Shown here in pieces: positions 1-10,824 of a stretch of 64,000 nucleotides of DNA. The notes under the pieces are model-generated. The model was not told the origin of the DNA. It saw only the letters and a list, made by a program, of their open reading frames with translations, and did not search any database. Source of the stretch: Kingdonia uniflora (lineage: Eukaryota > Streptophyta > Magnoliopsida > Ranunculales > Circaeasteraceae); NCBI GenBank assembly GCA_014058105.1, contig JACGCM010000715.1, forward strand, positions 4,030,001 through 4,094,000. The letters are read 5' to 3'. The stretch's first letter is position 1. Each line of letters begins with the position of its first letter. Position numbers and translations under genes: made by a program.

Positions 1-290
1 AGTCATTGATATAAAGCAAGTTTTTACATTTATTTTAACTGGTATAATGTCCCAAACAACTTGAAGTTGATGAAGGCTAGTATTACTTTTACCTTATCTG
101 ATGATTGGCAGAGGGTTTGATATAAAAAAAGTTTCTACATTTGTTTCAATCGTAGAGATTTAGTAGAGTCAGCCAAACCAAGTGTTATCCTTAATTTAAC
201 TGGTATAAGATCGATTGAAAGCTAGCATTATCAATGCTTTAATCTATAAAATGTAGTTAAAGTTATGTAAGTAGAGAGATGTTGTGAAAA
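1..290 (-). repeat. 3' spacer tandem repeat of A1
   Basis: On the minus strand this reads as repeats of a unit containing AAGGTAATACTAGCTTTCAATC. The same unit forms the spacer of element A2 at 59180-59830. It lies downstream of integrase, where every Tat element in the window has a tandem repeat. No coding capacity is visible. Confidence 0.7.
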
Positions 291-399
291 ACTTGGAAGT
301 TTCATTGATCAATTCAAAATCTATATTGGATGGAGATGAAAATCTCACTTTTGGAACTTAAAAAATAAAAGCGAGAAAAAGAAATGGAGTAGTAAGATG

Positions 400-1570
400 C
401 TTAACGATAGTATCATTTCAGCCGCCTAGTATTCCAAGGATTTGAAATGGAGATTCCCTCTTCTGTAATGAGATAATATGATCCCAAGCCTGAGAGACCT
501 ATGATAATGAATGGACCCTCCCAATTGCCAGTATATTTTCCAGCGTGAGGCTATTTATGATATTGAGGAATCTCTTTGAGGATAAGATCATCGATTTGGA
601 AGGTACAGTTTCTGACTCGCCTATTATATGATATGGCTAGCGTATGATGATATCGACCTAGGTAAGCGATGGAGCGTTTCATGGTTTCATCGATCATATT
701 AAGGATGCAAGCCAATTCAAACTCATTTTCCTCGTCAGTCAGCTCATAATCTCGAACTAGATGATGGTATTCATAAGGAATGACGGCCTCAATGCCATAG
801 GTAAGGATGAATGGGGTGCATCCTGTTGACTTTCAGGGAGTGGTACGATATGCCCATAAGACATGAAGTAGTTTTTTAACCTAATTCCCTTTTTTTTGTA
901 AGTAAAGCCATTTTTTGAGTTCATCTACGATGGTTTTGTTGGTAATTTTGGCTTGGCCATTGCCTTGAGGATAGTAAGAATTGGATGGTGAGTGAATGAT
1001 ATTATGTCGGTTAAGGAAGGTTACAATTTTTTCTCTCAGAAATTAGGGCTTGTTATCGATACGAATTAGGTGGGGGAACCCAAACCGAGTGATGATGTGT
1101 TCCTAGATAAAAGAGATAACCTCTTATTCTCTGGTTCGACACAGTGGAATAGCTTCTACCCATTTTGTAAAATGACCGGTAGTTACGAGTAGGTGATAAC
1201 AGTTACTTGGAGAATTAGGGAATTCACCGACGAGATCAAGTGCCCATCTATTGAATGACCAGAACACCTTGCTTGCATGGAGTTTGAGCGCAGGGGCGCG
1301 TATCATATATCTATGTCTTTGGCAGGCATCACATTTGTGTGAGTACTCCTCTGCTTGCTTGCACATGCCGGGCAAGAATACTCCTTTTGTAATAGCTCTA
1401 TTTGCTAGTGATCTACCTATGGCATGAGAGCCACAAGTCCCTTCATGTAATTCACAGAGAATTTCATCTACTTTTGGTTTGGAGAGGCACTTGAGGTAAG
1501 GCCCCGTGACAGAAAGGCGGTATAGCATACCATTTTGATTTGTGTAGCGCATCGAGTTGCTGATCAGCTG
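400..1570 (-). pseudogene. integrase, degenerate (A1)
   Basis: Integrase inserts the retrotransposon cDNA into host DNA. Bases 1552-1290 read as the HHCC zinc-binding region, with HEGTCGSH, then CDACQRH. The core begins at WALDLVGEFP, which carries the first catalytic Asp, followed by FTKWVEAIPLCRTRE. The rest of the core and the C-terminus (to about 400, with GSYYLITEEG and NPWNTRRLK) are broken by stops and frame changes. It matches the integrase of A2, B1, B2 and C. It is non-functional. Confidence 0.8.
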
Positions 1571-1579
1571 TAGGCGCTC

Positions 1580-2165
1580 TTACAGATCTGTTAGAAGTTG
1601 TCTCTTATAACAGTTATCGATAACGAGGTAGGCTAAGAAAGGCTTTTGCCAATCGTAGTCTCCCCCATTATCGCCCTCAGTGTTGATCGTGTATACATAA
1701 ATGCAATCAATGTTGGGGGTTAAAATGATTTTGATATGGAGATATCGAGCTCTTGTACCCAAGACCCCAGCTAGATATACCAAGGAATTGGCGTGTCTGT
1801 TTTTACCTCGAGGCAGATAATCGAGAGTTGCTTTTGTGAACTTTCTCATCCTATCTGCAACATGCTGATCCATCCGTAAAAAGTCTCTACCCTTTTGTTG
1901 TAATCCATTCAGCTCGTTCGTCAAATGGTTTGGGGGTGGATCTTTAGAAGTTTCTTCTGTAAGGTTAGGGTCGTGCTCCTTCCACTTGGGATCTTCCACT
2001 GGAAAATCCGTGAGAAAATTGGCAACGGCCTGATCCTTCTCGGAATGATATTGTTTAAAATTGATATCATGTTCTCCCAAACTGACTGAAAATTGTAGCC
2101 AGTCGTCTGGAAGTAACCATGATTTAAAATTATAGCGAAATAATGCCTTAGGATATCGTAGAAAT
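1580..2165 (-). pseudogene. RNase H fragment joined to the PBS (A1)
   Basis: The reading frame holds the end of the RT-linked RNase H (SVSLGEHDINF, then QAVANFLTDFPVEDPKW). It then runs into the linker and the tail of the second RNase H (LDYLPRGKNRHANSLVYLAGVLG), just ahead of integrase. The frame starts within the PBS itself, so the first residues translate non-coding leader. The DGSA active-site segment of the second RNase H is missing or destroyed. This is a deletion product, not a gene with its own start. Confidence 0.75.
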
Positions 2166-2173
2166 ACAATCTT

Positions 2174-2190
2174 TCCCACAGAATGTGCCA
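2174..2190 (-). other. primer binding site (A1)
   Basis: On the minus strand it reads TGGCACATTCTGTGGGA, a degenerate complement of the 3' end of tRNA-Lys(UUU), a few bases inside the LTR. Similarity to A2 stops just after it, marking the deletion junction. Confidence 0.7.
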
Positions 2191-2197
2191 AATATAA

Positions 2198-2816
2198 TAA
2201 CCAAATTTTATAAGCTCAAAATGGCTTGGAATTCACTATCACACCAATGAACCTGCGACAATATTCTAATGGAAAGTAAGAAATGACACATGTGATTTTA
2301 GCTTAGAAAAGCTCTGAATAGGTAAAAAAACCACTACCTTTGAGTGGAGGATTTTTGTAAAAGTTTCTTTATTGCTTAAGGTGGATATCTTATTACAAGT
2401 GATTTCTAGATTTAGAAATGCTTGAACCTTGTAGCTAAGAAGTTAGAATGTTTTTGAGAATCTAGAACAAGTATTTTTCTTGATGATTTCTTGTCTAATT
2501 TTTTGGTCCCTGTCTCTTCTGGAACTTCTTCGTTATATAGGCCTTTTACGTAGCTCTTCATCGTGTTGGACCACGTTCTCCAAAAAATGTGGTTAGTGGC
2601 GGTTGACTGAGTAACTTTTGAGTTTGTAAGAGACAGGTGTTTTTGACTTGTTTAGGTTTTTCGGTTTGAAGTTCGACCTATGTTCTTCACCAGTTCGTGG
2701 AGTAGGTTGAAATGTTGACTGGAGAAGTCATGTTGAAAATGCGTGAGTTTAAGATGGAGGTAATTTGAAATGGCGACAGCTCGATTTTAGGTGAGATCGA
2801 GGGATAGGTCCCTACA
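2198..2816 (-). repeat. 5' LTR of A1
   Basis: The minus-strand copy starts TGTAGGGACC at 2816 and aligns along its length with 54016-54626. Shared landmarks include the AGAGACAGGTG block, the leader ending in GATATC, and the last bases before the PBS. The inner boundary is set by alignment with A2 and could be off by several bases. Confidence 0.8.
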
Positions 2817-3659
2817 ACATCAAATTGATGAAGCAAAATGGAAGATTATTTTTCATAAATAACATTAAGAAAGCAACCATCCTAATTTTTTTTGGCAAAC
2901 ACTCCCAAATTCATCTCATCTTTATTAAAGAATGGACTCATTAAGAGATTTGAAAATGAAAGTGTTGGAGTAACTTGCAGTAACATTAGTTACCATAAAA
3001 GTTCACTCACGATGACTAATATGACTTGAGGGGGTTTTAGAGCACCAACTTACGGCAGTTTTTGCTACCTTAAGTTGCAAATTGAGGGGGGGGGTGACTA
3101 AAATACCAACTTGCAGTAGCTTTTGGTACTTTAAATTTTAACTTGAGGAGGGCCTAAAATACCAACTAGTGGCAACTTAAGGGGAACCTAAAGTACCAAC
3201 TTATGGTAGCTTTCGGTAGCTTAAGTTACAACTTCAGGGAAGGCCTAAAGTGTTAACTTACGGTAGTTTTTCATACCGTAAGTTTAGGTTGCAACCAAAC
3301 TAGCAACATTCGGTGATATAAACTATTGTATTCTCGATATATCATCGAAAAGAAGTTATTTGAGATGGAAAGAAGTTGATCAAAGTTTTTAATGCAAACT
3401 TTAGAGAGAGAGAGAGAGAGAGAGAGATTTACGGAATCAAAAAGAGGAAGTTGTATAGTCGAGAAGAAATTAATAAAGAAGATAGAGGCATCAGAGAGAA
3501 AGCGACGCCGGTGAGAGAGGAAGAGATAGCCAGAGAGAAGGGGAAAGAGATGTCGGAGTTAGTAGGAGAGAAAGAAAGATTAGGGGTTGCCTCTTGATTT
3601 TGTTTTTTATTTGTTTTTATGTTTTTTTCTGTTAAGAAAACTAACCTCGAGTCGTGCAT
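2817..3659. repeat. non-coding stretch with short tandem repeats and GA microsatellite
   Basis: Bases 3046-3290 hold about five diverged copies of a 40-57 base unit around CCAACTTACGGTAGCTTTTGGTA, then TTAAGTTGCAACTTGAGGG. A (GA)n run lies at 3404-3427, followed by purine-rich sequence to about 3590. Reading frames here follow the simple repeat and are not credible genes. I see nothing else in the stretch. Confidence 0.65.
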
Positions 3660-4608
3660 ATGTGCATCTCAATGAGTTTAGGGTTGTTAACCACATTTAT
3701 GTGGGTGGACATTATATCCATCCATAGAAAAAACATATTTAGTATGATGGATAATTATGATACCAAATGTAGTTATTAATTTTTATTATGTCTAAACTCG
3801 CAATAAAGCTTTAGCAAGGTAAAGTCCACTCTATGAAGCTTAATTGAACGGAACCAATGAAGTAAATACTTGTGGTTAAAAAACAATATAGTGCCCCATA
3901 ATCCAAACTCTATTGTAAATGAGTTTATGAGTACAATTAGAAAATAAAAAAGAGATTGTAAACTGATTCAGGAGAATATAGGTACTAAACCCCTCCAAAA
4001 AATGTCAAGTCATTCAAACGAGCCTTGGAGCCGATCGAACGAGAAGAAAGAAAGTCAAGACAAAAGGTTTTGCTGATGATTCTAGGCAAAATTTCCCAGT
4101 TCATTCGAACGATCCTTGAAGCCGTTTGACCGAGTCGAAGACCTGAAGAAGGATTCTAGTTGTCTTGTTTTCTTGGCTTATTTGGGCAAGTCGTTTGAAC
4201 GAGCCTTGGAGTCATTCAAACGACTTTTGACTGGTTTTATTTTTAAGCTTATTTTGGTCAGTCATTTGAACGACTCATTAGTCTGTCTGAACGATTATCG
4301 TGACTACTTTTAAATTAGGCTATTTTAAGGGAAAATTCGACCTATATTGTAACTGGAAAAAATTTAACCTATAAAAATGGTAAGGCTTGGCAATATAAAA
4401 GATAGATAGAGAGAGAGAAAAAAAAATAAAAAAATAAAAGAAAGAAAGATATCCAAGTTGTAATCTAAAACTTAGGGTTTGAGGAGTAATTAATTATCAT
4501 CATTCTAATTGAGCAATAGAAGTTCCTAATTGGAAGTTATCCTGCCAAATCATTTATTATTTGTTAATTCTTCGTTTAGGAAAGTTTCTAATTCCATTAT
4601 GGATTAAG
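3660..4608 (+). repeat. possible 5' LTR of chromovirus remnant E
   Basis: The segment precedes a Met-tRNA-type PBS, has TATA-like sequence at 4372-4405, and has several TTCGAACGA-like palindromic motifs between 4010 and 4300. No second copy is in the window, so neither end can be fixed and the LTR call rests on position alone. No coding region is visible. Confidence 0.35.
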
Positions 4609-4619
4609 TGGTATTAGAT
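4609..4619 (+). other. primer binding site of element E
   Basis: TGGTATTAGAT resembles TGGTATCAGAG, the complement of initiator tRNA-Met used by many plant chromoviruses and copia elements. It lies upstream of a chromovirus-type gag/pol remnant on the same strand. Confidence 0.5.
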
Positions 4620-4832
4620 TTTAAAGTTGCGCTTCTCGAGGGGTTGTTGGTTTATGGTCTTTACACGTGATTGACTTAAGCAAATAAGAGAGAACCTTAT
4701 GAGTCCATTGGATTCATAGAAAACCTAATTCGAAGAAGAACATAAATTCAGAGATAGGCGATTCAAAAGATTGATTCTCGAAACTTGAAAAATAAGTTTC
4801 GAGCCTAACTATTACTATTGGGGAGTTAGTAG

Positions 4833-5463
4833 TGTATTGGGAAAATAGAGGGGGCAAATCGTATACGGAAGCACAATACGATCAACAAGAACTCAAAGAA
4901 CCAATCCTAACCAAAGAGAATTCGAATAAAGGCAATAAAAGTACAGTACAAGGTTTAATTAGGTAGAAACCCTAAACAGGATCAAACCCCCCCCCCCCCC
5001 CCGACAAGCACAACGAATTTATTATCACACTAAGGGTTATAAAAGGTTACAGAGATCACTCAAACCTCACCTCTTCCCTTACAGATAATCCCAGCAAGAA
5101 ACCCTAGAAAGAAAACCTTAGAAACCTCTCCAGAGCTAAACCCTAGATTTCTCCCTTTTCTCTTTCTATCTCTTTCTCACAGTACAGAGGCCTTTAACAT
5201 ACACTCTCTATTTATGGACTTTCCATTAGGTCATCTCCGAAATACGCATCATGAGATAATCCATCGCTTTGGATCAAATTCCCTTCAAAATGAATTTAGA
5301 AACAAATAAACAAAGCCAAAGTCGTTCAAATGAGTCATGAGATCGTTCGAACGAATTAGACAATCCCCTGGAATTTTGGTCCAAGCGCTATTTTCGTTCG
5401 AACGACTTCCCACTCGTTCGAACGACTTCAACAGTTTTTGAGCCGTATTCCTAACATGGAACA
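4833..5463 (-). repeat. solo-LTR-like insert within element E
   Basis: The segment lies between the PBS and gag of E. Read on the minus strand it has LTR traits: a TG start, CA end, a TATA box (CCATAAATAGAG near 5207-5217) followed by a purine-rich leader, and TTCGAACGA motifs in the upstream part. It has no coding capacity and includes a C16 run. I could not find a convincing target-site duplication, so both ends are tentative. Confidence 0.4.
4987..5002. repeat. poly-C run (C16)
   Basis: Sixteen consecutive cytosines. Such runs are length-unstable and error-prone in sequencing, so the exact length should not be trusted. Confidence 0.9.
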
Positions 5464-5469
5464 ATTAGC

Positions 5470-6360
5470 TCTCATAAACCTCGCTAAGGCATCCATATCG
5501 AAGAAGTGACAAAAGTACAAGAAGAAGAAAAGAGTTGCGGAGGAGGAGAAAGATGAGTGTAGCGTGGACGAAGATAGAGATTATAGTGATACCGAATCCG
5601 TGGAAGAAAAATGAGTTATTGGTAAGTCCATAAATTTTATGTGTAATCTGCGTAATGATTTTAAAATTAAAATTTCAGTATTCAATTGGTCAATCGATGC
5701 TAAGAAATTAGATAAGTAGTTAGATAGGTTAAAAACCTATTTTTCAGTGCAAATATATTGAAATGCTCAAAAAATTTGATTTTCGACATTTAAATTTTCA
5801 TGTCATGCATTCGCGTGGTAGAGATCTTATAAGAAATGCCACATCGTAAAAAACTTGAGTTGGATAGAATTCAAGGTATTCGTTAGGAAACAGCTTTACC
5901 TAATTGGGTATAAGTAGGACAGATGGTTTAAAAGGCATCATTTGTGCCAAAAGCATGGGCAATCCGCTTAAGAGTATATTATGGAGATTTACAGCCAAGC
6001 TTTGGTTTTAAATATCGATAGGGATGAGTATGGGGTGTTCTTGAAGTACACGGGTGGTTTGTCTTAGTCACTTAGAATTGAGTTGAAACTCTTTAATGTG
6101 GTAAATATCGAAGACATTTTGTGAAGGCGATTGCCATTGAATGCAAGTACCTGAAGAGTAATAGGAACGACGACAAGAACAAGTCTGGGTTCAAGGCTGG
6201 TTGGAATAATGAGAATATGGGGGAGTTCAAAAGAGATGGGTCTTCATCCAAGGGGAATTGTTACAGTCATTGTGAGGTGAGTAGGCATATTTCAGGTTAA
6301 TGTTGGAAACTTCACCCGAAGCTTAAGCCGATTGAGGAAAAGAGCAAGATAGATAAACAT
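5470..6360 (+). pseudogene. gag remnant of chromovirus-type element E
   Basis: Gag forms the virus-like particle. The frame is broken by many TAG/TGA codons, but a capsid-like pattern is readable: a Lys/Glu-rich lead, an aromatic region with FNWSIDAKKLDK then LDRLKTYF, then EYIMEIYSQAL and VFLKYTGGL. A Cys/His cluster with CYSHCEVSRHISG followed by CWKLHP (about 6258-6315) is a nucleocapsid zinc-knuckle position. Most stops replace Trp or Gln, as transition decay would give. Confidence 0.65.
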
Positions 6361-6910
6361 ACACTAGCCACAACGGTTGTTAACCTCCCAGATTTAGATA
6401 AATTAAATTTTATGCCTACTCTTATGTTTAAGTAGACTATGGCTACCGAGGAGGCGAGTCAAAAAAATATTTTTTATGTCTATATTCAGGTAAAGCAGAG
6501 CTTAGTTGAGGCCATCATTAATCTGGGTCGTCATAATAACTTAATTTTTGAGGTACTGGTGAAGAAGTTGGGTTTGGCTACTACGGCTCATCCTGAGATG
6601 TATAGTGTAGGGTAGATTCAGAAAGACGCAAAGTTAAAGATCACGAAGCAGTGTGCGTTCATGTTTGTGATTACCAAATTATTTTTTGACAAGGTGACGT
6701 GTGAGGTGGTTCCTTTAGATGTATGTCAGGTCATCTTGGGCACCCCTTATCTTTAGGACCAAGATATAATTTATTACTATAAAGCTCTCAAGTATCGTCT
6801 TGTGATGGAGGGAAAGGAGTCTCATATCAATGCTTATAAGAAGCATGTCGCGATAAATAATTTAGTAACGGTGACTCAGGTGAAGAGGTTAGTTAAACCG
6901 AGCGACTAGT
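6360..6910 (+). pseudogene. aspartic protease remnant of element E
   Basis: Between the zinc knuckle and RT lies a retropepsin-like stretch: YIQVKQSLVEAIINLG, then DVCQVILGTPYL, the usual ILGxPWL position near the end of chromovirus proteases. The expected DTGA/S active site reads NLGRHNN, so the catalytic Asp is lost. Stops interrupt the frame. Confidence 0.6.
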
Positions 6911-7079
6911 TTATGTTATTGTTGGTATGACTGGTTCAAGAGGGTCTGCCGGCTAAAGTACTGTCTACTATGATAATATATCTTAAACAATAAACCGCAA
7001 TAGGGAGGTTACAAGAAGAGTATAAAAACTTATTTTTTGGATAGAAGGGATGCCACGTAAGAGGGATGTGAAGCATGAT

Positions 7080-7615
7080 ATCACATGGGTGAGTGGTGAG
7101 TTACTACCCAACACTGGGTTATAATGAAATTTTGTGACCAAGTCTGGGGAGGTCAAGAAACTGGTACAAAAGCTCCTTGAGCAAGGAGTTATTAATCTAA
7201 GTCTCCCACATTGTGGTTCACCGGTGTTAATGGTGCCAAAGAAGGATGAGACTTGGAGAATGTGTGTGTATTATCAAGCATTGAACAAGATTACTGTGAA
7301 GAATCGTTATCCATTTCTACGGATTGATGATCTTTGTATAAGTTATAAAGACTCGGTATTTCACCAAGCTGGATCTTAAGTCGGGCTACCATTAAGTTCG
7401 AATAAATGAAGATGATTCATAGAAGATGACTTTCAAGACCAAACAGGGACTCTTTGATTGGTTGGTAATGCCTTTTGGTTTATGCAATGCTCTAGCGATA
7501 TTTATACTGTTGATAAATGAGGTACTTCGTACTTTTATAGATGATTTTTGTAATTATTTATTTAGATGATCGTCTTGTCGATACCTCGTTTGCTGATAAG
7601 ATAGCCTAATTATTT
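7080..7615 (+). pseudogene. reverse transcriptase fragment, chromovirus type (E)
   Basis: RT copies element RNA to cDNA. Bases 7134-7379 read open: [44 protein letters not shown] and RIDDL. After a frame slip, LDLKSGYH and LVMPFGLCNA follow, then a YLDD-type active site near 7555-7570. This is the chromovirus pattern and differs from the Tat RTs elsewhere in the window. It ends abruptly after the active site, where minus-strand element D begins. RNase H and integrase are missing. Confidence 0.85.
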
Positions 7616-7624
7616 GCCAGATGA

Positions 7625-8470
7625 AACACAAAACTGGCATTTGTCTGGGTTAAGTTTCATATTGTATGTTCAAAGTATCGAAAAGACTTCGGTTATGTCC
7701 TGGATGTGGGTATATTTTAGAGGCTCTTGCACAACATATCGTCGATATAAACTTCAACCGACTTTCCAAGCAAGGGTTTGAATATGGCTGTAACGAGGCG
7801 TTGGTAGGTGGCACCCACATTCTTAAGGCCGAAGGGCATGACGTTAAAATAGTAAGGCCTTGTTCAGTGATAAAAGAAGTCTTAAGCTGATCTTCGGGGA
7901 GGAGGGGTACCTGATTGTAACCCGAAGCCGCGTCCATCATAGACAGACGTTCATGTCCCGTAGTAGCATTTAGGAGTACTGAAATGATCGGGAGGTAGAA
8001 GCTATCCTTCGGAGTGTGTTTGTTGAGGTCCTTGAAGTCGATGCAGATTCTGATCTTACCATTCTTTTTAGGAACTGTCACAATATTAGATATCCAATTA
8101 GCATACTTGACTTCTCTGATGAAACCTGTGGCTATGAGCTTATGGAATTTGAGGTTTACAACTTTTTAAAGTCGTGATGTCAGTGTACGCTTTATCTATT
8201 TTACTACTATAGAGTGAGGGATGAGGTCGAGGCGGTGACATGCTAAACTGGGATTGACACCGGGCATCTCCTGGAACGTCCACGCAAAGGCGTCTTTATT
8301 TGCTTGAAGGAAGTCTATAAGTTTGAGGTACTCTACCTTGTCTAGAAAGGTTCTAATGAATGTACCTCGACCAGGATCGTCGAGTTCAATATAAATAGTG
8401 GGTTCGGTGGGTGAGATGGTGGGTATCGAAGGAATGGAGTCAGAAGGAGACAGTGATTGCTATATATGGG
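7625..8470 (-). pseudogene. reverse transcriptase fragment (D)
   Basis: Bases 8081-7650 read open on the minus strand. They include TVPKKNGKIRICIDFKDLN, PKDSFYLP, RLSMMDAASGYNQVPL and LKTSFITEQG, all matching the B1, B2 and C reverse transcriptases. A frame slip follows, and the last recognisable residues are NMKLNPDKCQF near 7640. The fragment ends in the RT thumb side, and RNase H is absent. Upstream, 8470-8085 is the broken N-terminal RT region with the conserved GRGTFI lead. Confidence 0.8.
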
Positions 8471-8484
8471 AGTCTGACAAATTT

Positions 8485-8964
8485 TCAGGTCTGATCGATC
8501 TCTGGATGCTCACATAAATAGGCGGGGCGTTGAGAGACTTTTAAATTCCATGTACCACAGGGGGTAGTGAAACTAAGGGTCTGATAATAGGTCGAAGGTA
8601 TTGCGCGCATGGCATGGAGCCAGTCGCGCCCATGGATACCAAGGTATTCAGACTTCTTATTGATGAAAAGAAAGCGGGTTTGAAGTGTGACTAAGCCAGT
8701 AGTAACTGGATGGCTAATTCGACCAACAACAACTTTGGAAGTCCCATTAAAACCTTTTAGTTCGACATTGGCGGCAGTGATGAGGTCTATTTTGTTCATA
8801 GCTTGGGCGGTCTGAAGAAAAAGTACATCGGCTGTACTTCCTGTATCGATAAGCATGGTGTGGAGGACGATGTGTTCAACCTTAATCATGATGACTAGGA
8901 ATGGGGAAAACAAACATGCGAGGTGTCGCAATCCATGAAAGAGATACCTTTGGGTCGAGGGCAA
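8485..8964 (-). pseudogene. aspartic protease (D)
   Basis: Retropepsin that would cut the Gag-Pol polyprotein. The frame stays open through the whole domain: VLHTMLIDTGSTADVLFL holds the DTGS active site, and YLGIHGRDWLHAM sits in the flap/end position (other copies have ILG). It is an open internal part of a broken polyprotein and has no start of its own. It sits between gag and RT as in the other Tat elements. Confidence 0.8.
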
Positions 8965-8999
8965 TGACTTGATTATGGCAGGAGGGCAGACATCTTCTC

Positions 9000-10740
9000 C
9001 TGGTAAGTGACTTTGTAGTATTGTTTAACACGCTTGCGCCTGCTTTTGGAGCGGTCGTTGTCGATATTGTTTACTTCTTTAAAAAGAACTTGGCAGATGT
9101 GAACTTCGGCTTGGTCGGTCGTCGCAGGTTAAGGTTTGAGGTATAACCCGTCAAGGTAACTAGGGAGGTCAGCGACATACTAATGTAGATGCCCTGCTTT
9201 GAGGATTATTTCGAGAGAGCGCTGCAGGGTGAAACACTTATTGATGTGGTGGTAGTTATACTTGTGGTTGGCACAGTAAGATTCGCCTTGTTTGACTTCG
9301 ATGGGGAAAGGAGTGCGCTATAAGGGGCCTACCTAGATCTATGGTAGAAGGGCGCTGAGAGGGGTAGTAAGTCTGGGTAAGATCGGCTTTGGTCATTTTT
9401 TGCGACCTTCTTAAGTATTATCAGTGTGGGGATGTTTGTGGCTTTCAATCTCCTGTGAGACGGGAGCGATCATGGGTGCTGGAGTAGAGGGTGGTCCATG
9501 TCGAGGTTTATTTGGGTTGGTGGTCGAAGGTTGCCCCTGTTTATTTGATTAGTAGAGGTACTCGAGGTCGATATTTCCATTGCTTTTGAGAGCATCTCCT
9601 TAAGGGTTCGTGGTTTGTGGAGGACCAGGTACTCTTTGACACGGCTGTTATTTGGCAAAACATTCTAATATGCAAGTACGATGTTTGCGCAGTTAAGGTT
9701 TTCGGCTTTGTACGACTCGTCGAAGAACCTCTTGGTGAAAGCCTCAAGGGTTTTACTGGAGGATTTTTTGAAATTGAAGAGGGCATCGACTCTGACCTCG
9801 CAGTCCTTGCTAAAGTCAAATTGGGCTATGAAGAGGCTAGATAATTGCTCAAAGCTTCAAATCGAGCCATTAGGAAGGTTATGATACCAACGAAGAGGGC
9901 AATCTGTGAGGCTGGTGGGGAAAAGTCAACATATTAGGTCGTCAGTCGTGGAGTAAAGGCTTAGAGCATTTTAAAATTCTAGAATGTGGGATTGAGGATC
10001 GGTGTTGCGATATTTACTAATTTTTGGGGCTCAGAAATTTAGAGGCACCTAGATAGCGAGGAGCTTGGGACAGAGGGGGTTATTCAACCAACTTCATGAG
10101 TTTGCTGTTGGGCTTGCGCTGACGCGAATGACAGGGTGGATTTTGAAGTCAAAGTCCTGTTGTGCAGCATAGGCGGGATGAGGGGGGATCAATATGTTCG
10201 AGGTAGATGAGGCTGACTATTTGGCATGTGTTCAGCGCTGCGCTCTCCGAGACATTCTCGAGCAGGGCAACGTTTGGGGTGTCTGGAGGAGCGAAGGGTA
10301 GAGTTATAGGAATCCTCTATGGGGTGGATGCCAAGGTGGATGGAGCCAGTAGTGGGGATAGTAGGGGAAGCGCCCTCAGCACCAAGATGGACCGAGGGTA
10401 CTTGGAAATTCTGTAGGGTCCCCAATCAGTCTCGAGCAGAGACGCGTGATAGGGCAGGTGCTCGGGATGCTGGAGGAGTGTCTAGTGGCTGCAGACGTTG
10501 TAGCTCACGGACTGTGTTGCACAAATCGTTGATAGTACGATATTGCCTGTTGGCATCGTCCAAACGGCATCGCCGCTTGGCCTCAAACTCTAGCTAGTAC
10601 TCTTCGCGCTCCTTACGCAATTGCGCTCGGTGATGCTCTTCATCCTGTGTGAATTGCTAGGTAAGAAGGGCTAGCAGGACAGCCACTTCGTCGGTGGAGT
10701 TGCCGACATCAGTGAAAGTAGAGCGGAGGGTGAGGGCCAT
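9000..10740 (-). pseudogene. gag (D)
   Basis: The minus-strand start codon at 10740 opens a frame beginning MALTLRSTFTDVGNSTDE, matching the gag starts of B1, B2 and C. A charged coiled-coil region follows (EEHHRAQLRKEREEY, then EAKRRCRLDDANRQYR), then a Pro-rich linker. Capsid pieces with PNNSRVKEYLVLHKP and LKEMLSKAMEIS occur at 9658-9470. A Cys/His region near 9290-9230 precedes the protease. Several stops and slips break the frame. Confidence 0.75.
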
Positions 10741-10808
10741 TTGAAAGTAGTTTGCATGAATTGGAAAAGGAAAGTACAAGGTAGGGGGAGATTGGTAGGG
10801 TGGGGAAG

Positions 10809-10822
10809 CACAGGCAGAGTCA
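10809..10822 (-). other. primer binding site (D), degenerate
   Basis: Reads TGACTCTGCCTGTG on the minus strand, against TGGCGCCGTCTGTG in element C. It sits two bases inside the LTR end, the PBS position. Four mismatches to C are visible. Confidence 0.6.
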
Positions 10823-10824
10823 AA

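Larger units (their letters stand above)
1..2816 (-). mobile_element. Tat-lineage Ty3/gypsy retrotransposon A1 (5' LTR side, internally deleted)
   Basis: This is a minus-strand LTR retrotransposon whose 3' end lies beyond base 1. Reading right to left it has a 5' LTR, a PBS, an RNase H fragment, integrase and a repeat spacer. The LTR matches that of element A2 at 54016-54626 in the opposite orientation, so the two are one family. Gag, protease and reverse transcriptase are absent: the PBS runs straight into RNase H. The order RNase H then integrase is the normal gypsy order, and the integrase tail resembles other Tat elements here. It cannot be autonomous. Confidence 0.85.
3660..7615 (+). mobile_element. 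chromovirus-type Ty3/gypsy remnant E
   Basis: Plus-strand remnant with possible LTR, PBS, gag, protease and half of RT. It carries an LTR-like insert at about 4833-5463 and is cut off inside RT. The RT motifs ([20 protein letters not shown]) point to the chromovirus branch, perhaps Reina-like, but clade assignment needs a tree. It is probably older than its Tat neighbours, judging by the density of stops. Confidence 0.65.

Noticed and set aside
3376..3659. Frames through the GA microsatellite
   Set aside because: Repetitive Glu/Arg and Ser/Leu translations of simple repeat; no homologous copy.
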